From Eulemur rufifrons (Eukaryota > Chordata > Mammalia > Primates > Lemuridae), in NCBI RefSeq assembly GCF_041146395.1, contig NC_090996.1:33690738-33754737 (forward strand): a stretch of 64,000 nucleotides of DNA, read 5' to 3'. Made by a program: the position numbers and the translations under genes. Within the stretch, counting starts at the first letter, position 1. Each line of letters starts with the position of its first letter. This document shows positions 45,336 through 57,675 of this stretch, one piece after another. The notes below the pieces were generated by a model, which saw only the letters and a program-made list of their open reading frames with translations, did not search any database and was not told the origin of the DNA.

Positions 45336-48300
45336 ACCAGTGCAGCCACCGCCATTCTCGGCCTGGCTGGCTGTGCAAAGCCACCTTTGATTCTTCACTC
45401 CTGCTTCTACTTCCAGCTTCCCTGCATCACCCTCCTCCAGCGGCATGGGGGCGAACCCACTGAGCTCATTCTGCAAAGAGAAGGACACTCTGGGACAACC
45501 TTTGTCAGCAAGACTGGTAAATGCTTCATCCCATCATGGTTAGAATTTCCCCCTATTTCAGGTTTTCCATTGAAGAGCAGGTTTCACAGATTGTTCTTTA
45601 ATAATTAAGATCACTCATCTCACCTTTCCCCATGAAACCAGCACATCTTACCCAATTTATATCTGGTTTTCAAAAATCTCCCTGCTGGAGAGGTAAGAGG
45701 TGGGTCAAGTTTAGCGGTGACCATCACGTCCTGCCCTGGAGTCTCCTGCTGGGCTCCCTGCCGGGGCTGCCTCACCCACCTGGGAACAGGTTAGCCTGGT
45801 TCTGCCAGCCGGGCCTCCCTGCCCTTCCAGCCTCTGGGCTCTGGTGGCTGCTCCCCAGGCATCTACACAGGGGGCCTGGCCTTCGAGTTCATTTCCTGTG
45901 GGATGGTTGGCAGCTCATGGACCTGGCAGCCTCTCGGCTCTGCCCGGGGTGGTGCGTGGCAGGGGCCCTGTCACAGCCAGGTGAGTATCGGCCACTCGCC
46001 CCATGTCCGGGGAGGTAACGCTGAGTGTGTGTTTTACCCCAAGCAGCTGAGACAGTTGCTTCCAGCTGCGGCAGAGTCCGTCCTGGGAACCACCTGGCAA
46101 GACCTTCCCAGTCAGGTGACTGAAGCATTGAATGAGGAAAGACCTCTCCTCCTCTTCCTCACCCACCACCCTTAGTGTGTTCTGGGGCAGGATGCAGTAG
46201 CACAACTTCATTGCTTAGCCCCTGCTTTTCCATTAATTCCCTTTTAGCATCTTTCCAGCCAGTCAGGAAAGATGAAATATTTCTATGGGGAAGAAAATCC
46301 CAGTAGAATAGACAAACAGAATGAAGAGACAAACCAAACAGCGGGTTGTTTGTTTGGATAATGGCAACGCCAGCAATGTTTCAAAGATGTGGATCTTGCC
46401 CGTGCTCTATGAGACAGGTGCTCAAAGGTGAGGGCGAGAGGAAAGGTCTTGCCAGCCCCCCGGGTGTGTCCTGGCCAACTTCCCACTGCATCCACTGCCA
46501 AACCAAGCAGGGGCCTGCAACCTTGGCCCCCATATCCTCTGGCAGAGTCCCCTGTCCCTCACAGCCAAGCCACATGGGCTCTCTTTGCTACTGTGGGAAG
46601 GACCCCTGAGGTCCCAGCATCCTCACAAAACCCACATTTTTCTAGACCACAAGAGTGGTCCACCGCCACACCCCCAACAGGAAGCACAGCCAGAGAAGGG
46701 GTCCATGCTCCCCAAGAGGGTAGGAGTTTTGGGTCCACTCACCACCTGTTTGTTCATCCATTCAGCAAGTGTTTAAGGAGATGTTGATGATGGAATAGTT
46801 AGAAAAAAAGTTCCGGCCCTGATCCTCTGGACTCAGGTATGTGGGAAACACGCATCGCTGTGGAATTATGAACTGGGTCTGTGCTAGGAAAGCCAGGCCT
46901 GGGAGTGTTTAGTGGGGACCAAGGGTCTTGGACCAGTCTAAGGGTCAGGAAAAGCCACCTTGGGGAGGCTGTCCTTGGAAGGATAAGGGAGATGCTTTTG
47001 GGGTCAGGGAGCTCCAAAGGAGAGAAACCGCTGAATGCCAAAGCCCCAAGGGAGCATGTTGTCTTCGAGGGATGATGGGAGCCCACGTGACTGGACCAGG
47101 AGAAGGGAGTGGAGGATGGCCAGGCCTGTGGCCAGTTGGGAGTGAGGCAGGGTCTGGATGACCCTGAGAGCCAGTTTGACCTTTAGCTGGCGAGCACTGG
47201 TACAGCTAGTTCTGGAGTTAAAATCTGAATCTCCCTGTGCCACAAGGCCCCAGATACCTCCTCACCATTCCATCCCCTCCCTGGGACCCCTGGATCTCCC
47301 TGTACCAGCAAGTAACTGGACATGCCCGGCCCAGAGGGAGCCTCCGGGTCCCAGCTCCACAGCTACGGTGGGTCCTGCCGGTTGGTCTGAGATTTCCCTT
47401 GCTCAGAGTCCCACTTGGAGTTCAGGTCCCACCTGTTCCCTTGGGCCAAAGTCTTCTCCAGGGTTTCCCCTACCAGTGCGGCTGGCCATGAGTGTCCTGC
47501 ACTGCTTGGACTGGCCCTAAATCCGTGGCAGTCCTGGGGAGGAGGTTTGTATCATACAGCCATGCGGTCCCTGGATCCTTGCTCTCTGCAGAGGGACAGC
47601 TGGCCTGGCCAAACCCACATGAAAACCCATCCAAGGGAAAACATCATGGTGTCTCAGTTCATGTATGTTACTTGGAGCTAAATCAGAGAAACTAGTGTTT
47701 GCAAATCCCTAACAAGAACTTTCCTGGCTTAAAATGAAACATTCATCAGGTGTCCGTCATGTGCCCAGCCCTCTCCTAGCCCCTGGAGTCAGCGCGACAG
47801 TTTCCACGTAGTGTGGGCTTCAGACAATGAACACGCAGACAGGGTATTTTAGCTGGTGATAAAAAGGACTAAATGAGACAATGTGTCCCAGGGGCCCCAG
47901 AGTGGGGCTTCAAGGAGGTGATGCTGAAGAATGATGTGGATGGTGGGAAGAAGGCAGCCTTGGGGAGGTCAGGTGGAAGAACGTTCCGCCTCAGAGAAAC
48001 AAAGCATGGAGATCTGGCAAGTGTGTGGTCATACCGTGCGGGAGGGGTGCACCACAGGAGTCTCGCAGCCATGGTAACAGGTTGCGACTTTTACTGTAAG
48101 GGTAAAGGGAAGCCATTGGAGGGTTTTAAGCAAGAAGGGATATGCACTGATTGACATTTTGAACATCTTGGTTTGCTGCTGTGTGGATGGCGAGCGTGGG
48201 CAGGGAGGTGGTATATGATATTGCCACAGGACATGGATTAAACCATGTGCTAGCCAATTGCTTTGATCGTTTGAAAGAGAGAGTGGGCCACCTGCAGTGT

Positions 48301-48530
48301 GACAGGGTCTCTGGTGGGCAAAGCCAGGACACACGCTGGGGAGAAGGGGGAGGAAGCAGGAACCTGGCTACAGGGCTACCCCCTGTGAGGGAATAGCCCA
48401 CAGTCCAAACCTAAGTCCCCTTAGGAGGGGGCTGCGAGACGTCAGAGTGGAAAGGAGCTGCTCAGACTGAGGGTCTGTTGGGCATCTGGCCTTTCATGTA
48501 CGGCAGCCTACTAACTCCTGACAAATACCT
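45336..48530. other. Intergenic, GC-moderate, no gene seen
   Basis: No exon, RNA gene or young repeat is recognised. Possible MIR or L2 scraps occur at about 46755-46780 ('cattcagcaagtgtttaagg') and 47740-47830 ('catcaggtgtccgtcatgtgcccagc'). Many 60-128-codon frames occur on both strands, as expected for GC-rich DNA with few stops. Confidence 0.55.
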
Positions 48531-48537
48531 TGAGATG

Positions 48538-49035
48538 GGTATCAGTTATCTGTTGCCGTGTAACAAGTTACCCCCCCCCCAAATGAGTTGGCTTAAAACC
48601 ACAAACATTGATTATCTCCCAGTCTCCATGGGTCAGGAATTCAGGAGCAGTTTAACCAGGTGACTCTGGCCTGGAGTCTCTCATGAGGTTGCAGTGAGGA
48701 TGTCGGCTGGGGCCATGTCATCTGAATGCTCGACTGGGGCTAGATGAGTCATTTCCAAGGTGGCACCCTCTCGGGGCTGCTGGCTGGAGGCTCCAGTTCT
48801 GCCCTGCTGGCCTCTATGACACAGCATCTGGCTTCCCCAGAGCGAGTGATCCGAGAGCACAAGAGGGAACAGGCAGGAAGCTGCAGGCCCTTCAGGACCA
48901 GTCTCCGAGGTGGCAGTGTCGCTCCCGCCTTACTAGTTGGCAGTGAGCCACTAATTCCATCCCACACCCAAGGGGAAGGGAATTATGCTCCCCCTCCTCA
49001 AGGGAGGAATATCAGAGAATTTGTGGATGTATTTG
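48538..49035 (+). repeat. Old interspersed repeat, family not assigned
   Basis: The phrases 'tatcagttatctgttgccgtgtaacaagttaccc', 'atgagttggcttaaaaccacaaac', 'catgaggttgcagtgaggatgtcgg', 'ggcttccccagagcgagtgatccgagag' and 'aatatcagagaatttgtggatg' belong, in this order, to a familiar mammalian interspersed repeat. I cannot give its name reliably. Confidence 0.6.
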
Positions 49036-49064
49036 AACCCACTGTGGGCAGCGTCATTCCCATC

Positions 49065-49165
49065 CCCAGCTGAGTCTTTCATTAACTTGCCCCACATCAC
49101 ACCACAAGGAAGGGGCAGGAATGGAATTAGAATTCAGGTCTCCAGGCCTGAGTCCTTTTGCCTCC
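49065..49165 (-). repeat. MIR-like fragment, antisense
   Basis: 'attaacttgccccacatcacaccacaaggaaggggcagg' and 'gaattcaggtctccaggcctgagtcc' fit a reverse-complemented MIR. Confidence 0.6.
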
Positions 49166-50109
49166 ACAGGGGCACAGCCGTCCAATCCTGGCCAGCTCTT
49201 GCACAGACCTCGCCACGGCCCCTGAGAAGATGTCACCACTGTGCCTGTGTCGCAGAAACACATCAGCTGCCACCGCCTCACTGGGCCTTGCCGCTCTCCC
49301 TGGGTATGGTGGCTACGCTCATTGCCAAAGCAGTGCCCGTGCCCTGCTTTATAGGGTAAGCCAGCTCTATTAGTTTTTATTTATGGCACAAAAACCACCC
49401 CCTCTTTCCTCCACCTCTCTGGTTATGCCACACACGCCTCCTAGGTGCTGGGCCCTGCGACAAAGCCAACTATTGGGGGTCAGCTCACCGGGCCCAGCTC
49501 CCTCCTTCTGTGGTGGGTTATTCCCAGAAGTTCCTTGGCTTCTGTAACAAGCTTCTGGGGAGGCCGGACCCACCAGCTCCAGGTACATTTCCAGAGTGTC
49601 TGAGTCCAGCCCTGGTCCCACCTGAGGCCGAAATCTAGGGTTTCTACCATCAGGGAGCAGGGGCAGTGCAGCAGGGGAGTTTGTGCCCAGGGCAGCTGTC
49701 GCGCTTAAGGCACAAACATGAGTCCAGAGGCCACCAAACAGTACATGGCCTAAGTCAGGCCTGGCTTGAGGCCTGGAGGGGTGGGCCCACCAAGTGGATC
49801 TCAGGGCTTCCAGCATAGGAGGACTGGGGAAGGTGGCACTAGAGGACTCCTCTCTCCTCCTTTCCCTGCCCTCTGACCTCTGACCATCACCAGGAGGCGC
49901 TCAGTGAGTCTTCAAAGAGCCAGAGGCGCCTGCAGCGCTGGTATGTGATAGAACTTGTTCAATCACTCCCAGCTAAGCAATTAAGGGCAGATTCCCCACG
50001 CTGTGGGCAATCCACCTTACCCGCCTCCCTGGGAGCTGCCTCCCTGCAGCATGGTACCAAATGCTCTGCCTGGAAGGTCAGACGGGCCTCAGTGTCCTGC
50101 TTTGCAGCT
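49166..50109. other. Intergenic, no gene seen
   Basis: The stretch contains a 148-codon minus-strand open frame (49370-49816) with no domain that I recognise. The sequence is GC-rich and the frame is probably chance. Confidence 0.5.
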
Positions 50110-50215
50110 GCCTGTCCTTGGATAAGTTTCCAAGCTCTGGGTGATCCATTTGTGAAATGGGAATAAGCCTACTTCCCGGGCTGCTGCAAGGATTGAGTGA
50201 CTGTGGGGAGCACCT
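50110..50215 (+). repeat. MIR-like fragment, sense
   Basis: 'cttggataagtttccaagctctgggtgatcc', 'atttgtgaaatgggaataagcc' and 'gctgctgcaaggattgagtgac' follow MIR order. Confidence 0.65.
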
Positions 50216-50969
50216 GGCCCAGCCACTGGGGCGTGGTCCCCTTTGGCACACAAGGTGTCATGATGCTGGCCCCAGGAATGTTTTTATGGGGCTCTGCTGG
50301 CTACTTGCCATCAGTCCGGGGACGCTGTGGGCCCATCGAGATCAACTGTTACCCAGCACATGCCTTCGGTCTTGCCTCTGCGGCGCCCTGCGGAGGAGTC
50401 CAGACGCCCCCTCACCAACCCCCAGCAGAACAGCACGTGCAGCCTGGCTCTCTCCCTGACCCCTGCAGTAAACAACCCACCAGCTGGTCTTTGGGTGCCA
50501 AGGCTTGTGGGACAACTTACCCCAGTAAACCCCGCAGACATCCGCGTTCCCTGTTCATCTGCGATTGGCACTAAGCTCTTAATATTTATCTCAAAGAAAG
50601 AACCGCCGGACAGTCCACACATCTGTGTGTACACAAATGCACAGAGCCACGCCTGCTGCATTTTAAGGGCTTCTAAGTGTCATGACTCATGTGGCCCCAA
50701 CATGATTTGATCGCTTGTTTAGAACCCGGCAGTAGACAGGACTCTGTTTTAGCTGGGGCTAGCGTTGGACAAGTCCTTAAACATCTACGTGCCTCCAGGT
50801 GAGTAAAAACCGTACGTGTGCAGTGAGTTGATCATCAAGACGCATCTCACGATGCCCATCCCCCCGGGCACTCTGCAGCCCACCCTGTGGCCCCCACCCC
50901 AGGACACCGAAAGACAGCCATGCCCCTACACTCATGGCTGCCACATGTGGCCCTAAGGGAGGGAAAGAA
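50216..50969. other. Intergenic, no gene seen
   Basis: Overlapping frames of 116-127 codons on opposite strands (50197-50710) cancel each other as evidence and show no domain. No named repeat is found. Confidence 0.5.
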
Positions 50970-51300
50970 TTCACGTGCCAGTTCCCACGGTGCGCCAGGC
51001 ACCGAGCTAACTGCTTCCGGAGATCCTGGTGGCCCCATTCTGTAAGTGTCCCTATACTCCCCTGATGCTCACGCTATCATGAGGAAACTGAGGTTCTGAG
51101 AACACAGCTTGCCCACAGTCACCCTGCTCGTGGGCGGCAGGACCCGCAGATGAGACGCCCAGTCCTCTCTGAGGCCAAAGGTTGCGGTGCTGCCCCTCAT
51201 CTCTCCGTCACCTCGCTGGGGCCTCACGACAGCCTGGCAGGAGATGGCAAGGCCGGCCTCCCTCTGCAGGCGAGGAGATGTAGGGGCCAGGCTGGGACTC
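50970..51300 (-). repeat. MIR-like fragment, antisense
   Basis: 'acggtgcgccaggcaccgagctaactgc', 'catgaggaaactgaggttctgagaacacagcttgcccacagtcac' and 'gtgggcggcaggacccgc' are in reverse-complemented MIR order. The part after about 51180 may be a second copy. Confidence 0.7.
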
Positions 51301-51804
51301 AGCCTCATTCCATAGCCCGTGGATATCTCAGAGGGAACAGGGGGGCCATGGGGCAGCGGGAGAGCGCCGTGCGTGTGACCTCACATCCTTGTCACTTCCG
51401 AGAACAGAGGTCCCTGGGGAACCAGCATGAGTAGACTCACACACCCCGCACGCTGACACAGCCATCTGTGTCCTCCTTGAAGGTGCACGTCCCCTTCATT
51501 GTCCCCATAGGTCCCACGCAAACATCCTTTGGCTTCCCTGGAAGGTGCAGGGTCAAGATGATGCCGGCGGGGCCCCGTCTCGGCTCACTTTTGCCCTCTG
51601 AGTGTCTGTGGCTCCCCAGGGCAGAGCAGAATAGACGGACTCCAAATACTGGCCCAAAGAGGGCCCATTCTAAGACATCAAATACAGATTCATAAGAAAG
51701 AACATTTTGAGGCTTGCACCTAACAATGCCTTTACAGAGCACAGGCCACACTTCGTGAAAAACGGTTGAGTTTCCCAGCAGAGGAGCTGGTGTCGTCGGG
51801 TGCC
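51301..51804. other. Intergenic, no gene seen
   Basis: The 188-codon minus-strand frame (51437-52003) runs through this stretch and into the repeat at 51805, which argues against a gene. Confidence 0.5.
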
Positions 51805-52300
51805 GTGTGATACTTAAATTTATGTGTCCGCTTGACTGGGCTAAGGGATGCCCAGAGAGCTGGCAGCCCATTCTTTCTGGGTGCGTGTCTGTGGGTGTTT
51901 GGGAAGAGGTTAGCGTTTGAATTGGTGGCTGAGTGAAGAAGGTTCCCTCCCCAGGGCAGGGGGCCTCCTCCCTCCTCCCATCCCGAATAGAACAGAAAGG
52001 CAAGGAAGGGTGAATTCTTCCTCTGCTGGGACTGAGACATCCTCCTTTTCCTGCCCCCTGACATTGGAGCTCCTGGTTCTTGGGCCTTTAGACTCAGACC
52101 AGGAGCTACCCAGGGGCCCCCCGCCCTTGATCCTTTGAGTTTGGACTGGAACTACACCATTAATTTCGTGGGCTGCAGATGGCAGATGGTGGCACTTCCC
52201 AGCCTCCGTGACCACATGAGCCTCATGCTCAATCTCCTTCTGTCTACCTAGGGACATCTCTGGAACACCCTGGCTAATACCCACAGTTGCCCGGTTGATA
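51805..52300 (+). repeat. Old interspersed (LTR-like) repeat, family not assigned
   Basis: 'taaatttatgtgtccgcttgactgggctaagggatgcccagagagc', 'gaatagaacagaaaggcaaggaaggg', 'cattggagctcctggttcttgggcctt' and the end 'ctggaacaccctggctaatac' are ordered phrases of a common old mammalian repeat. Confidence 0.6.
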
Positions 52301-52788
52301 TCTCAGGGCCCCACATTCCGGGGAGGGTCCCTGCAACTGGCTTGGTTCCCACAGAAGCATTTTGAGCTTTATCTCCGACCGCTTCCTTGGTGGAAATCAG
52401 TCATTCTTTATCCTCAGTGGGAAGTTTCAAAAGACACCCCAACTGTCTGGCCTCCTTTCTCTCCTTTGGCCACATCCGAATCCCCTGGCTCACCCGTGCC
52501 GGGGTGCTAGTGACAGGTGGGGACCTCCCCCAGCGCCTGCAGATTTGAGGTGCTGGCACGAGGGTAGGGTTGCTGTCTCCTCCCACATGCTCCGCATTGT
52601 TCTCAGCTCTATCGTTAGAGAGCAGTTCATGGTGGTGGCAGGTGGGGCTATTCATGTCGTCAACCCTTCTGAGCAATCCCTGGAGGCCCAGAGACAAATG
52701 CAGCCAAGACCCTGCCCTCCCCAGAGCTCACAGTTTGCGCCTCCTGTCGCTGTAGGAATGGAACCTGGACTGCCGCAGAGGGTCAGTC
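52301..52788. other. Intergenic, no gene seen
   Basis: Unique GC-rich sequence. The 161-codon + frame starting at 52362 has no recognisable features and its end overlaps the next LTR fragment. Confidence 0.5.
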
Positions 52789-52955
52789 GGGCAGCTCCAA
52801 AAGATATATCCACGCAGAACCTCAGAACACGACCTCATTTGGAATAAGGGTCTTTGCAGGTTTGTGATCAAGGTAAGGGTCTCGAGACAAGATCATCTTG
52901 GATTAGGGTGGGTCCTAAACCCAATGGCAAGTCCTTAGAAGTCACCTGGATGGCC
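52789..52955 (+). repeat. MaLR/MLT1-like LTR fragment
   Basis: 'ccaaaagatatatccacgcagaacctcagaac', 'cgacctcatttggaataagggtctttgcagg' and 'gagacaagatcatcttggattagggtgggtcc' are typical of old LTR sequences of this group. Partial. Confidence 0.6.
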
Positions 52956-53614
52956 CTGCAGGCTCACTGGGTGGGAGTGTGGGGGGCACTTCTGGGGGAA
53001 AAGGGCTGCCTGGCCCTGACCCAAATGTGACCTGGCACTCAGCGTCCACTGTGTGCCCTGTCCCAGCCCGTCAACATGAAGTCCTCGGTCCCGTGGTCTG
53101 TGGCATCCTGCGGGGGTGGGGAGGCTAAGGCCTGAGTCACACTGGGTTACAGCTGCAGGGACCTAAGAGGGGCCTGGGCACACATTCCTGCTCCTCCCGC
53201 CCCCGCCCTCCCAGGCTGGCCCGGTGTGCTCGGTCAACAAGGCAACGACATCGCTAATTACATACGCCTGCCACAGAGGCCGGATGGCTGTGTTACTCGA
53301 GGAGGATTCTGTATGTCACCCTGCACGGGTCAGGCAGATTTTGCTGCACGTGTGCTCACAACTCACAACTCAAGCCTCTCCCGCCTTCCGGGCTTCTGCC
53401 AAGGGCTCCACGGGACCTGGGCCGTCACGAGCTGCTGAGCGGCCCTGGGCTCCGCCCTGGCGTCTCTCCCAGCCCACTGCAGGCCTGGCCGCTGTGAGTC
53501 ATCCGTAGGTGTCCAGGTGACTCCTTCAGCCCTTCCTTAAAGCTGATGATGCTTCAGTAGGTTTTAATCCCTATTTTGAAATGGTTCCTCTGGCCATTGA
53601 GTTTTTCTCATGAT
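52956..53614. other. Intergenic, GC-rich, no gene seen
   Basis: C-rich text (CTCCTCCCGCCCCCGCCCTCC at about 53191) resembles a GC-box cluster, but CpG density is low and no transcript is evident. Confidence 0.5.
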
Positions 53615-54645
53615 TTTTTTTACTACTTTGTTTCTTTGTGATAAAATGCATATAATGTAAAATTTGCCATCTTAATCACTTTTAAGTCTACAGTTCCTTG
53701 CTACATTCATAATGTCGTTCATTCATCAGCACCATCCATCTCCATAACTCTTTCCCCGTATACAACTGAAACTGCACCTGTTAAACATTAACTCCTCATG
53801 CGCCTGTCCCCAGCCCCGGCACCCACCTTCCGCTGTCTGTCTAGGTGCCTCACATAAGTGGAATCAGACAGTATTGTCTCTTTCTGACTGGCTTATTTCA
53901 CTTAGCATAATGTCCTCAAGGGTCATCTGCATTGAAGCCTGTGTCCGAATTTCCTTCCTTTTCAAGGCTGAATAACGTTAGGTGTTTTGTTTATCTACTC
54001 GTGTGTGGATGGACGGTTGGGTTGCTTCTACATTCTGGCTTTAGTGAGAATAATGCTGCTGTGAACACAGGCGTACAAATATCTCTTTGAGACCCTGTTT
54101 GGATTCTTCTGGGTATATACCCAGAAGGGAATGGCTGGACCATGTGGTAATTCCATTTTTAATGTTTTGAGAAACAGCCATACTGGTTTCCATAGCGGCT
54201 GGACCATTTTCCATTCCCACCAGTAGCGCATGGGGTTTCAATTTATCTACATCCTCACCAACACGTACTTGCTATCCTTTGGATAATCGTCATCCCGATG
54301 GATGAGAGGTGGTCTCTCAGTGTGGCTTTGACGTGCATCTCCCTAGTGATTAGTAACATGGAGCATCTTTCTGTGTGCTCATCGGCCCTTTGTGTGTCTT
54401 CTTTGGATAAATGTCTATTCAAGTCCTTTGCCCATTTTTGTTTCTGGTTGTTGGGTGTCCTCATTGTTGAGTTTTAGGAGGTCTCTATATATTTGGGATA
54501 TCACTCCCTTATCAGATACATGATTGGCAAATATTGTCCCCATTCTATAGATTGACTTTGTGCTCTGTTGATAGCGTCTTTTGATGCACAAATTTTTAAA
54601 TTTTTCATGAAGTCCCATTTGTCTATGTTTTTCTTTTTTCCTTAA
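53615..54645 (-). repeat. L1 3'-end and ORF2 fragment, antisense
   Basis: The + strand reads 'tgtgataaaatgcatataatg', 'taagtggaatcagacagtattg', 'gggtatatacccagaagggaatgg'. The minus strand encodes ORF2-like pieces, MGTIFANHVSDKGVISQIYR and [16 protein letters not shown], in different frames. This copy is closer to the L1 ORF2 consensus than most fragments here, but it is broken. Confidence 0.88.
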
Positions 54646-56339
54646 GTTTTTCTCATGATTTTTTAAAAACTTAATTTTTAAAAATTAAGCAAGTGATACA
54701 TGAATTAATTTGTTTTCAGTCTTTATTTATTTATTTTTTTTGTCTCATCTTTTGACCCCAGGTAGGCACAGAGGATTGAGCTACTCAACTTCCTCGGTGC
54801 ATGATCCATCTCAGTGTGGGTCTGCGCAAGGCCTCTCCTTTATCTAGTGGAGTTGTAGCTGGCGTGTAGCCCGAGGGCAGCCCTCCCACCTCTGAGCCAC
54901 ATCCAGTTTCCCCAGAGCAGAAGCCCGGAGTTGCAAGCTCCGATGTGGGCAGTGGCCAAGAGGGGGCAGAGGCGAAGCCCGAGGCCTGTTGCTGGGAACA
55001 GAAGTTCCCGGGCCATGGTTTACACCCAGAGACTCTTACTGGACCTGTGTCTGGCTTCCGTTACTCTAGACTCTAGTGGAATTTTCTAGAAGCAACTAGA
55101 AGGCTGCGCAGGGGCTTTCAGGGGGTGTGTGACACAAAAAAACCCCAAACCTGGCAAAAGAAAAAGAGCACTCACTCATTTTCTAGGTTCTCTCTCGTGC
55201 CAAAAAGAAGTGGGCTGTGGAAGATGTCAAATCCCCCCAGAAGGAATATTCTCCCCAGTGCCCGACTGAGGCGTTTTCACCAGGGACCATGGGGCAGGTC
55301 TGAGAGGACAAGCACATGGCCAACCCTCCCTGAGGTCAGAACGGTTGGTGATCAGCGCGGGAGGCCAGACCTGCTGCCCAGAGGACTTGCTCCACTGTCA
55401 GGGCAGGGACTTCTCCATTCTCCGGGCTGCAGAATGCACGTGCCATGGACAGGTGACCACTCTTTCCTCATCTTCGCTCTCTCCACGTGAGGGTTATGTC
55501 AGTGGTTTTATGGCTCTTTTCCTAGAATATCCTATTTGTGTGCTGGGTTGTTCAAATTCATCATTCAGCCATTGGTGGCCACTCTACGAGGACCCGCACC
55601 CCAGACCTGGCAGAGAGGACTGCACCGCGGCAGAGATTCCGGGCTAGAGCAGGCAACTGTGACTGGGTGAAACTCCAAGTTGGCTCCCCTGGAGGAGGGA
55701 GTGAGCGCATGTTACAAGTGTGCAGACACATCTTTGTCACCATGAGTAAGGAAAGCGGGTGTTTGTGGCCCCTGATCACCCAGGAAGGGGTTGGCATCAC
55801 TGTGATCACCGTGGACCCCTTTACCCATTGCTGGCCACTGTCCCCGGCCTCTCCTCTCACAGCTGCACCTCATCTAGTGTCAGCTCCGATGAGGCTGGAA
55901 ACTTGAATCAGGATGAAGCCCTTTCAGGCCTCACATTCGTGACAGGAGTGACAGATCCAGGAAGAGCACGAAGCACCTCAAAACTGGAGGGGCCTTTGCT
56001 GGGGTTTCTAGGAAAGAGGCTTCAGCTGCTACGGCGAGTCCTGGAGCTGCCGCCTCCATCCTGCCTAGGCACAAGAAGGCCAGGGCTGAGGGGCAGAGAG
56101 AGGCCCAGCTGGAATTTTGTCATTTGAAATCCCAAAGCCAGAGCTACTCACGGACTCAGGCCTGGCTACATCATCTGTGGGGCCCCTTGATCAAAAAGCA
56201 GGGGGAAGTGTTCAAGGTACCAATGTAGAAATCTCCCCCAGCGTTCTCTGGCCTTGCCAGCTGACTGGTTGCCCTCGAGGCTGGTGTACAGCGTCACCCT
56301 GGGATCTCCCTTCACCTCACTGTGCCAGCAGAATTCTCG
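54646..56339. other. Intergenic, no gene seen
   Basis: Mostly GC-moderate unique sequence after the AT-rich edge of the L1 (54650-54745). Open frames of 100-122 codons at 55125, 55345, 55538 and 55759 overlap each other in different phases, and none has recognisable features. Confidence 0.55.
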
Positions 56340-56895
56340 GATGTCCCCCAACCACAGCCCTTGTATAATCTCCTCCCCTTGAGTGTGGGCAGAGTCTGGG
56401 GTGTGATGAGAAGTCACTCCTGTGCTCGTGTTGCATTACATGTCAAAAGGGGTGCTGAGCTGTAATTAAGATTGCTAATCAGTTGACCTTGAGTTAGGGA
56501 GATTTTCCAGGTGGGCTGAAACTCATCACAGGGGCTCTTTCCAAACAGTTTTTCTCTGGCTGATGGTGGAAGAGTCTGGCAGAGAGATTCCCGGAGAGAG
56601 AGAAGGACATTCAAGGTGTTCTCCCCGCTGAGATGGAGGGGCCACGTAGGGGCCATTTGTCCCTCAACCACAGAGAAGGACCTGAGCGGTTGTGGAAGTA
56701 TTGCAACTTCTTCCCCAGACCCTGCAGACGAGGAAAGCAGCTCAGCTGACACCTTGATTTCTGCCTTGGAAGACCCTGAGCAGAGGACCCAGCAAAGCCC
56801 TCCCTGCTGACTTCGGACTCGTGGAAATGGGAGATAAATGGATGGTGTTTGAAGCTGCTGAGTTTGTGGTCATTGTTCCAGAGCCACAAAAAACA
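56340..56895 (+). repeat. Old LTR (MaLR-like)
   Basis: 'ataatctcctccccttgagtgtgggcagagtctgg', 'tgtaattaagattgctaatcag', 'cagctgacaccttgatttctgcc', 'gaccctgagcagaggacccagc' and 'gataaatggatggtgtttgaagctgctgagtttgtgg' are the ordered marks of an old MaLR-type LTR. It is diverged and non-coding. Confidence 0.7.
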
Positions 56896-57059
56896 AATGC
56901 ACGTCACCTCTCTCCTGGTTGGGCCTCCCGCCTTAGTGGTCCTCTGTCTTCCTCCTGGTTTACTCACCTAAGTGTGGCGCCTTCGCTAGCAGCTGCCCAG
57001 GAAGGGTACCCGGGAGCAATTTGCATGTCTGAAATTGCCTGTCGCCTTTATTTGATATT

Positions 57060-57675
<616 letters not shown>

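Noticed and set aside
49370..49816. 148-codon minus-strand frame
   Set aside because: It matches no family that I know and lies in a GC-rich repeat-bearing region; a chance frame is the simpler explanation.
51437..52003. 188-codon minus-strand frame
   Set aside because: Its beginning lies within an old interspersed repeat (51805-52300), so at least a third is repeat translation.
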